Shown here: positions 1-5,840 of the stretch, piece by piece | Position numbering within the stretch: the first letter of the stretch is position 1 | Layout of the letters: each line of letters starts with the position of its first letter | NCBI GenBank assembly: GCA_002371895.1 | Contig: DFHM01000001.1 | Location: 1 to 7,406, forward strand | From: Candidatus Saccharibacteria bacterium UBA3723 | GTDB lineage: Bacteria > Patescibacteriota > Saccharimonadia > Saccharimonadales > Saccharimonadaceae | Direction of reading: 5' to 3' | DNA: 7,406 bases | Position numbers and translations under genes: made by a program | Notes under the pieces: generated by a model | What the model saw: only the letters and a program-made list of their open reading frames with translations | Databases searched by the model: none | What the model was told of the DNA's origin: nothing

Positions 1-1614
1 AGTAGTAGCTCGGTTATTGGTATTGTAGTAGTTAAAGCAATAACTACTGCCGCTTCTAGTCTCTACCGTAAAGTTGACTGTATATACCTTAAGTTTTAGA
101 TAAACATCCAAAATCGTGGAGCCATCACCGCGAATTGCCTCAGATTCACCAATATGATCAAGCTCGTAATATGTCATATCGCTCTGGCCCAATACGCTAT
201 TTATCTGAGCTTGCGTAGCGGTTGTCATTGCGCCACTGGTGCCAGTTGCGTCGACATATGAGGCATATTCATAATTTCCAGCAACGTAATGACCGTTATC
301 GAGAGCTTCCTTCCAGAAAATAATGCGGTACTGCGTATTTGTATGAGGACGCCAAATTGCATAAAGTTCAATATCGCTGGTTAGTGGCGTATTGAAATTG
401 AACATATTTGTCCCCTGCTCATCAGTGGCCCAGCCAACAAAATCGTAGCCATTGCGAGTTGGATCCGTTGGTCTATTGATAGTATGGCCATAGAAAGCAT
501 AGGTTGATGCCGTATAGCTTGCTTCGGTATGGCTATCATTATCGTCGTCATTCTGATGGAAGTGGGCCCATTTTACGGCGCGGATGATTGGGTATAATCT
601 AATGTTGTCGTTGTTAATTGTGATATCGCCAGTGATTTGGTTAGGTATCACTTCGTCGTCCGGGATCTCACATTCATTACCGCAACCAACGTAGCGATCA
701 AGAATTGATGCATCGGTAGTCCATGCGTCTACGAAGTGACCAGCGCTAACTTCGTGACGAATATCGTCCGTATTAATATTGTCGCCGTTTGTACCGGTCT
801 TGGTAGCGAGAACATTTCCCTGCGGATTAAAGAATAATACTGAATAGATTTTATCGGCAAATTTCGCATGAAGTTTGATGGTTTTATCTGCCGTGGTGCC
901 ATCAGGAATATTAACTGCTAGGTTTAGACCATTAAACAATCTGTCGTTTTCGGTATACCAACCCATGAAAATGAGGCGTTCTAGTGATGGTGCGGCAGGA
1001 GCATTAAGGATATCACCATTGCGGACAATTTGACTAGCAACAAGCTCATCGTTTACATAAAATTCGTAAGTATTTCTAGCGTAGCGTTGCTGGTCTGTCT
1101 GAGTAGTTGGGATAATCGCATAGATAGAAAAGCTATTTGCATAGAAAGTTAGCAAGCCATTAGAGACCGCAATATTGCCTAAATATTTGGCATTTTTCTC
1201 GCCGTCGATATGAACGAGCGCGTAACGCTCGGCATCAAGATTATAATCTTTTGGATTGATAGAAACTTTTACATAGGAGTTTGGCTGTTTTTCGTTGCCA
1301 TCTTTGTCTGTAAAAGTGATATCAAAAGCTAAAATATCATCGGAGTTTTGGCCCGCCGTGCGCTTGGCGAGGTTAAGAATGTCTTTGTCGTCGATTTTTG
1401 TGCTGGTCATTTTGACGTCGGATAGGAAGGCTGCATCGTCCGCCAAAATAGAGATGTTATTGCCCTGAGATTCGGTTTCCCAGGAAATTTGAGAATAATT
1501 ATTGTTACTTAATAGACCAACAAGTCCGCCGACAAGTATTGCCGCGGTAAATATTATAAATATTGGTATTATTCGCCTTAAGCGAAAAAGTGAATTGCGC
1601 CTCCCAGCACTCAT
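1..1614 (-). CDS. Membrane-anchored repeat surface protein (adhesin-like), C-terminus outside window
   Basis: Open for 538 codons from ATG at 1614 down to position 1 with no stop, so only the N-terminal part is seen. A short basic cytoplasmic start (RR, RLRR) precedes one hydrophobic segment at residues about 15-36 with no obvious signal-peptidase site, so it may be an N-terminal anchor. Residues about 53-168 form a module ending FSIYAIIP, with AFDITFTDKDG near 96-106 and YALVHIDG at 131-138. I recognise this pattern from the N-terminal regions of large Firmicutes repeat proteins. Then come InlB B-repeat/Flg_new-like units at about 182-252 (FMGWYTEN), 257-344 (diverged, carrying a CGNEC pair) and 368-422 (GYDFVGWATDEQGT, IELYAIW). 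A longer unit at 428-515 has YRIIFWKE and GDGSTILDVY. Such proteins mediate surface attachment in known families; the role here is inferred. A weak GGAG lies 12 nt before the start. Divergent from murC. Confidence 0.85.
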   Translation of the reverse strand, partial: MSAGRRNSLFRLRRIIPIFIIFTAAILVGGLVGLLSNNNYSQISWETESQGNNISILADDAAFLSDVKMTSTKIDDKDILNLAKRTAGQNSDDILAFDITFTDKDGNEKQPNSYVKVSINPKDYNLDAERYALVHIDGEKNAKYLGNIAVSNGLLTFYANSFSIYAIIPTTQTDQQRYARNTYEFYVNDELVASQIVRNGDILNAPAAPSLERLIFMGWYTENDRLFNGLNLAVNIPDGTTADKTIKLHAKFADKIYSVLFFNPQGNVLATKTGTNGDNINTDDIRHEVSAGHFVDAWTTDASILDRYVGCGNECEIPDDEVIPNQITGDITINNDNIRLYPIIRAVKWAHFHQNDDDNDSHTEASYTASTYAFYGHTINRPTDPTRNGYDFVGWATDEQGTNMFNFNTPLTSDIELYAIWRPHTNTQYRIIFWKEALDNGHYVAGNYEYASYVDATGTSGAMTTATQAQINSVLGQSDMTYYELDHIGESEAIRGDGSTILDVYLKLKVYTVNFTVETRSGSSYCFNYYNTNNRATT

Positions 1615-1655
1615 ACAAACACTCAACTCCGTTAATTAATGATGCAAAAAATTTT

Positions 1656-1667
1656 GGAATTGATTCC
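1656..1667. promoter_or_regulatory. Short inverted repeat, possible operator
   Basis: GGAAT-TG-ATTCC is a perfect 5-bp inverted repeat with a 2-bp centre. It lies just downstream of the candidate adhesin -10 box, where a repressor would block initiation. A nine-base direct repeat, TCCGTTAAT, occurs at 1628-1636 and 1665-1673, the second copy overlapping the palindrome edge. Binding by any regulator is inference, and a short AT-rich palindrome can occur by chance. Confidence 0.25.
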
Positions 1668-1670
1668 GTT

Positions 1671-1676
1671 AATATA
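1671..1676 (-). promoter_or_regulatory. Candidate -10 box of the adhesin gene
   Basis: TATATT on the minus strand matches five of six -10 consensus bases, but no convincing -35 or TG extension is seen. It would give a leader of about 50 nt, in line with the weak GGAG (1627-1630) before the ATG at 1614. The imperfect palindrome at 1656-1667 would lie at about the transcription start. Tentative. Confidence 0.3.
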
Positions 1677-1766
1677 AGATACACAACTCTACACTAAGTC
1701 GATTATATCACGCTTACCCTTAAAATGTGAATAGTATTTACAAAAACACTTATTCTCTTTTTAAAG

Positions 1767-1772
1767 TATAAT
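1767..1772 (+). promoter_or_regulatory. -10 box for murC, leaderless arrangement
   Basis: A perfect TATAAT ends 7 nt before the ATG at 1780, so the expected transcription start falls on or next to the A of the start codon. There is no Shine-Dalgarno between 1750 and 1779. A TTTACA at 1737-1742 resembles a -35 box but is 24 bp away, too far for a normal spacer. Predicted to give a leaderless mRNA. Confidence 0.6.
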
Positions 1773-1779
1773 TATAAAT

Positions 1780-2997
1780 ATGAAAGTATATTTTTCTGGA
1801 ATATCTGGAACCGGCATTGGTCCATTGGCAGAATTTGCACAAGATGCAGGTTTTGAAGTATTTGGCTCAGATTTACAGCGTGGCGCGATTAGTCCAGAGT
1901 TGGAATCGAGAAATATTGAGGTTTCTTATGGGCCACAGGATGGATCTTTCTTTCAGAAAAAACTCAATGAGGGTGGCATTGATTGGTTTGTTTATACCTC
2001 TGCTTTGCCAAAAGATCATGCCGAGCTTACGCTTGCGCAAAATTTGGGCATCAAGTGCACCAAACGCGATGAATTTATCGCTGAGATTATCCGCCAAAAG
2101 AACTTGAAGATGTTAGCTGTCGCTGGCACGCATGGTAAGACCACTACTACTTCTATTTTGATTTGGACAATGTTGCAATTGAATATCCCTGTCAGTTATC
2201 TAGTTGGATCTACTTTGGGTTGGGCAAAAAGTGGTATTTTTGACGAAAAATCTGAATATTTTGTCTATGAAGCTGACGAATATGATAAAAATTTCCTCGC
2301 CTACCATCCATATATTTCAGCAATTACTACTGTAGACTATGACCACCCAGATATTTACCCTACTCGAGAGGATTATAATGCGGCGTTTGAGAAATTTGAG
2401 AATCAGAGTGAAAATGTTGTTAAAAATACAACAGTTGATAGTAGGATTACATTGGTTGGCGAATTGCGTCGCCAAGATGCTAGCGTAGCCCTGGAAGTCC
2501 TCAAACAGATTACAGGACTTGGCGACGATATAATCATCCACGAAATCAATCGCTTCCCTGGCGTGGGTAGGCGCTTTGAGAAGATTGCGGATTGTGCGTA
2601 TTCTGACTATGGTCACCACCCGGAAGAAATTAAAGCAACTGTAAAGATGGCCCTAGAGCTAAAGGAGCGCGAAAACTACGAGGGATTAGCTGTGATTTAT
2701 CAGCCACACCAAAATACGCGTCAGCATAAAATAAAGGAATTATATAAGGACGCTTTTATTGGCGTCGATAAGCTATTCTGGTTGCCAACATATTTAACAC
2801 GCGAAGATCCAAATTTGCCGATTATATCACCACGAGAATTCTTCGGCTATATCGACAACCCCACTGTGGCCGTAGAGGCCGAAGCAAACGATACGCTCGC
2901 CGCAACTGTTCGCGAATTAATCGAGAAAAAATGGCTGGTAGTCCTCATTACTGCCGGGCCAGCCGATACTTGGTTTAGAAATATATTCAAAAATTAA
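1780..2997 (+). CDS. murC: UDP-N-acetylmuramate--L-alanine ligase (MurC-like), short central domain
   Basis: Cytoplasmic ATP-dependent Mur ligase that in the family adds L-alanine to UDP-MurNAc, the first amino acid of the peptidoglycan stem. The order of landmarks is MurC-like: N-terminal Rossmann GISGTGIG at residues 7-14, P-loop AGTHGKTTTT at 115-124, EADEYD at 164-169, DYDHPDIY at 186-193, FPGVGRRFE at 259-267, DYGHHPEE at 276-283, and YQPHQNTR at 307-314 in the C-terminal domain. At 405 aa it is clearly shorter than typical MurC (about 450-490). The deficit lies between residues 193 and 259, and the usual G-x-H-N...NA motif appears as GELRRQDAS at 227-235, lacking His and Asn. Mpl or another MurC-branch paralogue is the main alternative. 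The start is supported by the -10 box 7 nt upstream. Its stop overlaps the stop of the convergent membrane-protein gene. Confidence 0.85.
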   Translation: MKVYFSGISGTGIGPLAEFAQDAGFEVFGSDLQRGAISPELESRNIEVSYGPQDGSFFQKKLNEGGIDWFVYTSALPKDHAELTLAQNLGIKCTKRDEFIAEIIRQKNLKMLAVAGTHGKTTTTSILIWTMLQLNIPVSYLVGSTLGWAKSGIFDEKSEYFVYEADEYDKNFLAYHPYISAITTVDYDHPDIYPTREDYNAAFEKFENQSENVVKNTTVDSRITLVGELRRQDASVALEVLKQITGLGDDIIIHEINRFPGVGRRFEKIADCAYSDYGHHPEEIKATVKMALELKERENYEGLAVIYQPHQNTRQHKIKELYKDAFIGVDKLFWLPTYLTREDPNLPIISPREFFGYIDNPTVAVEAEANDTLAATVRELIEKKWLVVLITAGPADTWFRNIFKN

Positions 2998-3407
2998 TCT
3001 TCAGAGAACTCTTCTTGTTCTTCGGTGTAGCCATAAATGCCGAGCGCATCATCAGTGAGCGGTTCGGCGTCGAAATTATTTTCGTGCGCATTAATACGCC
3101 CCTGAATCGATTCGAGCTCTTTCAGGTATTCTTCTAGAGCTTTTTTGTCTACCTCACCCTCATTTGAAAAGTCTTCCTTGCTATCATCCTCATCGTCGCG
3201 CTTTTCGCCCTCAGCAATATAGCCCGGGCGTGAACGATCAAGATAAATATCACCCGTATAACGATAGATGAAAATACTGATAGAAGTCGTAATAAGTGCT
3301 ATGACGATAGAGCCAATACCGAGTAAGATGAGATTTCTACCGCCATGGATAACTTTCTGTTTTTCTTCCTGCTCTATTTCTTGCTTTGGCTGACCATCTT
3401 CCATCAT
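2994..3407 (-). CDS. Single-pass membrane protein with acidic tail, function unknown
   Basis: A 137-aa protein I cannot assign. Residues 1-22 are hydrophilic and charged, residues about 25-48 form one hydrophobic transmembrane helix, and a juxtamembrane motif GDIYLDRSRPGY follows at 52-63. After that comes a strongly acidic region (EGEKRDDEDD near 66-75), a probable short helix at about 86-108 (ALEEYLKELES), and an acidic C-terminus. The tail is predicted to be extracellular if the N-terminus is inside, but topology is not certain. It is the second gene of an operon: its ATG overlaps the upstream TGA as ATGA. A strong GGAGGAGG (3412-3419) serves it, with a second in-frame ATG at 3404 also possible. 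Its stop shares TTAA with the convergent murC stop. Coupling to the secreted protein upstream suggests a joint envelope role. Confidence 0.75.
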   Translation of the reverse strand: MMEDGQPKQEIEQEEKQKVIHGGRNLILLGIGSIVIALITTSISIFIYRYTGDIYLDRSRPGYIAEGEKRDDEDDSKEDFSNEGEVDKKALEEYLKELESIQGRINAHENNFDAEPLTDDALGIYGYTEEQEEFSED

Positions 3408-3925
3408 AGATCCTCCTCCAATTCGACTATGGTCTGGTAGTGCAATGAAACAATATCTTTCATGCGCTTCATGCTGGAATTAATATCTGCGCGTTTTTCG
3501 CGGACGATTTCTAGTTGTTTGTAAAACTTTTGCGGTTCATCTTTACAGTTCATATTTAGTAAAGTTTCAAATTCCTGCGAATAGCCGATGAAGTCATTTT
3601 TGAAACGATCACGCTCGCTCATAAAAGTAGTTTGCTGCTCAGCAAGAAGTGCATTCGCCATGCCATTCTTGACCAAGCGAAGATTCAAATTAAGCATCAG
3701 TTTACTAGCGATTGTCTCATATTGAGAACCTAGGTATACACGGTTTTTTGCGTCATCTTTCTGAACGCGCTGGAGGCGAATTTTGATGCTGGAACAGTTT
3801 TGAGAAATTGCACCGATTTCTTCATCCGAAAGATCGCGATGTTCAGCCGCGAAAGAAGTGCCAGATGGCGAAAAAATAAGAATAGCGGCAAGGATAAAAG
3901 CTGCGATTCTAATTCTCTTCTGCAT
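3404..3925 (-). CDS. Small secreted helical protein, function unknown
   Basis: A 173-aa protein with a classic signal peptide: basic MQKRIR, a hydrophobic core at about 7-18, and likely cleavage after residue 26 or 27 (SFAA before EHR). The mature part looks almost wholly alpha-helical, rich in Q, K, E and R, with a VYLGSQYE segment near 63-70. Two cysteines (44 and 127) are placed so that a disulfide could tie two helices. I do not recognise a named family. ATG 3925 was chosen over an in-frame ATG at 3955 because the latter lies inside the aspS terminator, upstream of the promoter at 3933-3941, and would put ten residues before the signal peptide. First gene of a two-gene operon; its TGA overlaps the next ATG. 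Confidence 0.8.
   Translation of the reverse strand: MQKRIRIAAFILAAILIFSPSGTSFAAEHRDLSDEEIGAISQNCSSIKIRLQRVQKDDAKNRVYLGSQYETIASKLMLNLNLRLVKNGMANALLAEQQTTFMSERDRFKNDFIGYSQEFETLLNMNCKDEPQKFYKQLEIVREKRADINSSMKRMKDIVSLHYQTIVELEEDL
3412..3419 (-). promoter_or_regulatory. Strong Shine-Dalgarno of the membrane-protein gene
   Basis: GGAGGAGG on the minus strand lies 4 nt before ATG 3407 and 7 nt before ATG 3404, inside the end of the upstream gene. It is the strongest ribosome binding site in the window and belongs to the one gene clearly internal to an operon, unlike the first genes that lack one. Spacing slightly favours the second ATG. Confidence 0.8.
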
Positions 3926-3932
3926 ATCTATT

Positions 3933-3941
3933 ATATTAGCA
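3933..3941 (-). promoter_or_regulatory. Extended -10 promoter of the secreted/membrane operon, leaderless
   Basis: TGC-TAATAT on the minus strand is an extended -10 element ending 7 nt before ATG 3925. A TATAAT also overlaps it at 3930-3935 but would be only 4 nt from the ATG. No Shine-Dalgarno precedes the start, so a leaderless transcript is predicted. The element begins almost immediately after the aspS terminator U-tract. Confidence 0.55.
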
Positions 3942-3942
3942 C

Positions 3943-3972
3943 AAAAAGCGGCCACTTTGACTGTGACCGCTT
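3943..3972 (-). terminator. Rho-independent terminator of aspS
   Basis: On the minus strand, AAGCGGTCAC and GTGGCCGCTT form a 10-bp stem (one U-G pair in this orientation) around a 7-nt loop. The stem runs into a T-tract (3947-3943). It starts 11 nt after the aspS stop codon. In plus orientation the wobble becomes a C-A mismatch and there is no U-run, so it works for aspS only. Confidence 0.85.
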
Positions 3973-3982
3973 GTGATATTCG

Positions 3983-5746
3983 TTATTCTTTCGGCTCGAC
4001 AATTGCGAGATGGCAATCGCTAATTTGATATTCGTCCACCGGAGATGGGGAGTTCATCATCAAATCTACACCAGAACCGTTCTTCGGGAATGCTACGATA
4101 TCGCGAATGTTCTCGGTATTTTCGAGTACCATGAAGATACGTTCAATACCGAAGGCACAGCCAGCGTGTGGCGGAGCACCAAACTTGAAGGCGTTGAGCA
4201 TGCCACCGAAGCGAGCTTCGACATATTTTTCATCATAGCCAAGAATGCCGAAGACTTTGTACATGATTTCTGGGTTGTAGTTGCGTACTGCGCCGGAGCA
4301 AATTTCATAACCGTTCATGACCATATCGTACTGATCGGCAACAATAGCGAGTTTTTCTTCGGTAGTTTTTGCTGCTTCTAGAGCCTCGAGGCCACCTTTT
4401 GGCATCGAGAATGGGTTATGACCGAAGTCAAGCTTGTTCGCGCCATCATCCCATTCATAGAATGGAAAATCAACGATCCAACAAAGCGCAACTTCGTCTG
4501 GGTTCTTTAGATTGAAATGATCAGCAAAAGCAATACGCAATTGGCCAAGGACTTTATTTACCTTTTCGCGTTTATCTGCACCAAAGAAGACTGCATCGCC
4601 AGCTTTTGCGCCAGTCTTTTCCGTAATGGCGTTGAGTTCTTTTTCGCTGAGGAATTTAGCGATTGGAGACTTAATACCATCCTTGGTATAGGTAAGATAT
4701 GCGAGACCACCAGCACCAAGTTTGCGTGCTTTTTCGGTGAAGTTATCAATTTGCGAGCGAGTAAGATCGGCGCCACCTTCAACACAAATAGCCTTAACAC
4801 ACTCAGCCTTGGCGAAGACGCTGAATTCAGTATTCTTTAAATCTTCAGTAAGGTCAATGAGCTCCATGCCATAGCGAAGATCGGGCTTATCGACGCCGTA
4901 TTTTTCCATCGCTTCTACGTATGGGATGCGGCGAATCTCTGGCGTAACAACTTTCTTGCCAGCAAATTCCGTAGCAAGTTTCACAATAAGTGGCTCCATC
5001 GTTTGACGAACCTCTTCACCGCTTTCTACGAATGACATCTCAAGGTCGAGCTGATAGAAGTCGCCATAAAGGCGGTCGGCGCGTGGATCTTCATCGCGGA
5101 AGCATGGCGCAATTTGATAGTAGCGTGGCAAACCACCAACCATTAATAGCTGCTTGAATTGCTGCGGGGCCTGAGGTAATGCATAAAATTGGCCTGGATG
5201 TAGGCGAGATGGAACTAGAAAGTCGCGTGCGCCTTCTGGAGAAGAGTTGGCGAGAATTGGAGTCGTAACTTCAATAAATTCATGCTCTTCCATATAATCG
5301 CGCATAAACTTGTAAAACTTTGCGCGACGAGCAAGACGATGTTGCATGCTTGGGCGACGGAGGTCGAGATAGCGATACTTAAGGCGAAGCTCTTCGCTAC
5401 TCTCTTGACCCTCATCATGAGTATTGGTAGGAAGGGGCTCGCAACGGTTTAATAGCTTTAGGTCTTCTACGACGACTTCAATATCGCCAGTTGGAATATT
5501 TGGGTTCTCGAGACCTTCACCACGCTTGCGGACGGTACCGGTTGCGCGAATTACAAATTCGTCACGAAGGGATTCTGCAAGTTTGAAAGCATCGGCGGTA
5601 TTTGGATCCACTACGAGCTGAATCAGGCCAGTGTGATCGCGTAAATCGATGAAAATTAATCCACCGTGATCACGACGGGAATTTACCCAACCAGCAAGCT
5701 CGACTTTACCAGATTTGACAGTGAGATCTTTCGCTAATGCTCTCAT
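3983..5746 (-). CDS. aspS: Aspartyl-tRNA synthetase (probably non-discriminating)
   Basis: Class IIb cytoplasmic synthetase that charges tRNA-Asp and, if non-discriminating, also tRNA-Asn for later amidation by GatCAB. With the start at 5746 it has 587 residues, normal for the bacterial type. The N-terminal OB anticodon-binding fold spans about 1-105, with GWVNSRRDHGG at 19-29. RYLDLRR is at 125-131, motif 1 near 157-165 (FIEVTTPIL), motif 2 near 216-232 (FRDEDPRADR), the bacterial GAD insertion at about 275-405, and motif 3 near 533-537 (GIERI). His27 sits where, as I recall, non-discriminating enzymes carry His and the discriminating E. coli enzyme Leu. ATG 5746 has GGAG 8 nt upstream and gives a family-like N-terminus. 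An in-frame ATG at 5800 would add 18 atypical residues. An intrinsic terminator follows. Confidence 0.95.
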   Translation of the reverse strand: MRALAKDLTVKSGKVELAGWVNSRRDHGGLIFIDLRDHTGLIQLVVDPNTADAFKLAESLRDEFVIRATGTVRKRGEGLENPNIPTGDIEVVVEDLKLLNRCEPLPTNTHDEGQESSEELRLKYRYLDLRRPSMQHRLARRAKFYKFMRDYMEEHEFIEVTTPILANSSPEGARDFLVPSRLHPGQFYALPQAPQQFKQLLMVGGLPRYYQIAPCFRDEDPRADRLYGDFYQLDLEMSFVESGEEVRQTMEPLIVKLATEFAGKKVVTPEIRRIPYVEAMEKYGVDKPDLRYGMELIDLTEDLKNTEFSVFAKAECVKAICVEGGADLTRSQIDNFTEKARKLGAGGLAYLTYTKDGIKSPIAKFLSEKELNAITEKTGAKAGDAVFFGADKREKVNKVLGQLRIAFADHFNLKNPDEVALCWIVDFPFYEWDDGANKLDFGHNPFSMPKGGLEALEAAKTTEEKLAIVADQYDMVMNGYEICSGAVRNYNPEIMYKVFGILGYDEKYVEARFGGMLNAFKFGAPPHAGCAFGIERIFMVLENTENIRDIVAFPKNGSGVDLMMNSPSPVDEYQISDCHLAIVEPKE

Positions 5747-5754
5747 ATAGGTTG

Positions 5755-5758
5755 CTCC
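5755..5758 (-). promoter_or_regulatory. Shine-Dalgarno that sets the aspS start
   Basis: GGAG on the minus strand with an 8-nt gap to ATG 5746. It decides between this start and the in-frame ATG at 5800, which has no Shine-Dalgarno. Confidence 0.7.
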
Positions 5759-5777
5759 ATTATTTTTATGATTAATA

Positions 5778-5800
5778 ATGACTCGCGCATAGCGAGCCAT
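5778..5800 (-). promoter_or_regulatory. Hairpin at the 5' end of the aspS leader
   Basis: On the minus strand, ATGGCTCGC (5800-5792) pairs with GCGAGTCAT (5786-5778) in a 9-bp stem with one G-U pair and a 5-nt loop. With the -10 box at 5811-5816 the transcript should begin near 5804, so the stem lies almost at the mRNA 5' end and buries the upstream ATG at 5800. It has no U-tract, so it is not a terminator. It may stabilise the mRNA or block initiation at 5800; both are inference. Confidence 0.45.
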
Positions 5801-5810
5801 ACTTTTCTTA

Positions 5811-5819
5811 ATTATACCA
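5811..5819 (-). promoter_or_regulatory. Extended -10 promoter of aspS
   Basis: TGG-TATAAT on the minus strand is a perfect extended -10 element in the 40-bp gap after smpB. No clear -35 is seen at the expected distance. It predicts transcription from about 5804 and a leader of nearly 60 nt to ATG 5746. Confidence 0.65.
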
Positions 5820-5840
5820 TAATTACAGATTAATAGCGAA

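Noticed and set aside
25..50. Ten-bp inverted repeat (GTAGTAGTTA / TAACTACTGC, one G-T pair, 6-nt loop)
   Set aside because: Lies within the adhesin coding frame in a Ser/Tyr/Asn-rich stretch with repetitive codons; no U-tract, so more likely chance than a terminator or regulator.
1737..1742. TTTACA as the -35 box of murC
   Set aside because: The spacer to TATAAT would be 24 bp, outside the range normal for sigma-70 promoters.
1817..2107. Overlapping plus- and minus-strand frames inside murC, including 2317-2619
   Set aside because: The murC frame has strong family motifs throughout; the other frames have no motifs or start signals.
2869..2882. GGCC-gtaga-GGCC inverted repeat near the murC 3' end
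   Set aside because: Only four pairs, inside coding sequence, not followed by T-rich sequence.
3002..3026. Possible terminator hairpin just after murC
   Set aside because: The best stems are four to six weak pairs with a tiny or poorly placed loop and no proper U-tract, and they are inside the opposite gene.
3926..3955. N-terminal extension of the secreted protein from ATG 3955
   Set aside because: It would start inside the aspS terminator stem, upstream of the extended -10 element, and would place ten residues ahead of a complete signal peptide.
4010..4381. Plus-strand open frame opposite aspS (and similar ones at 4517-4840 and 5424-5621)
   Set aside because: Antisense shadows of the well-conserved aspS reading frame; no Shine-Dalgarno, no promoter and no recognisable protein.
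5801..5840. tmRNA or tRNA gene next to smpB
   Set aside because: The gap is only 40 bp and is fully explained by the aspS promoter; no cloverleaf or tmRNA ends were seen.
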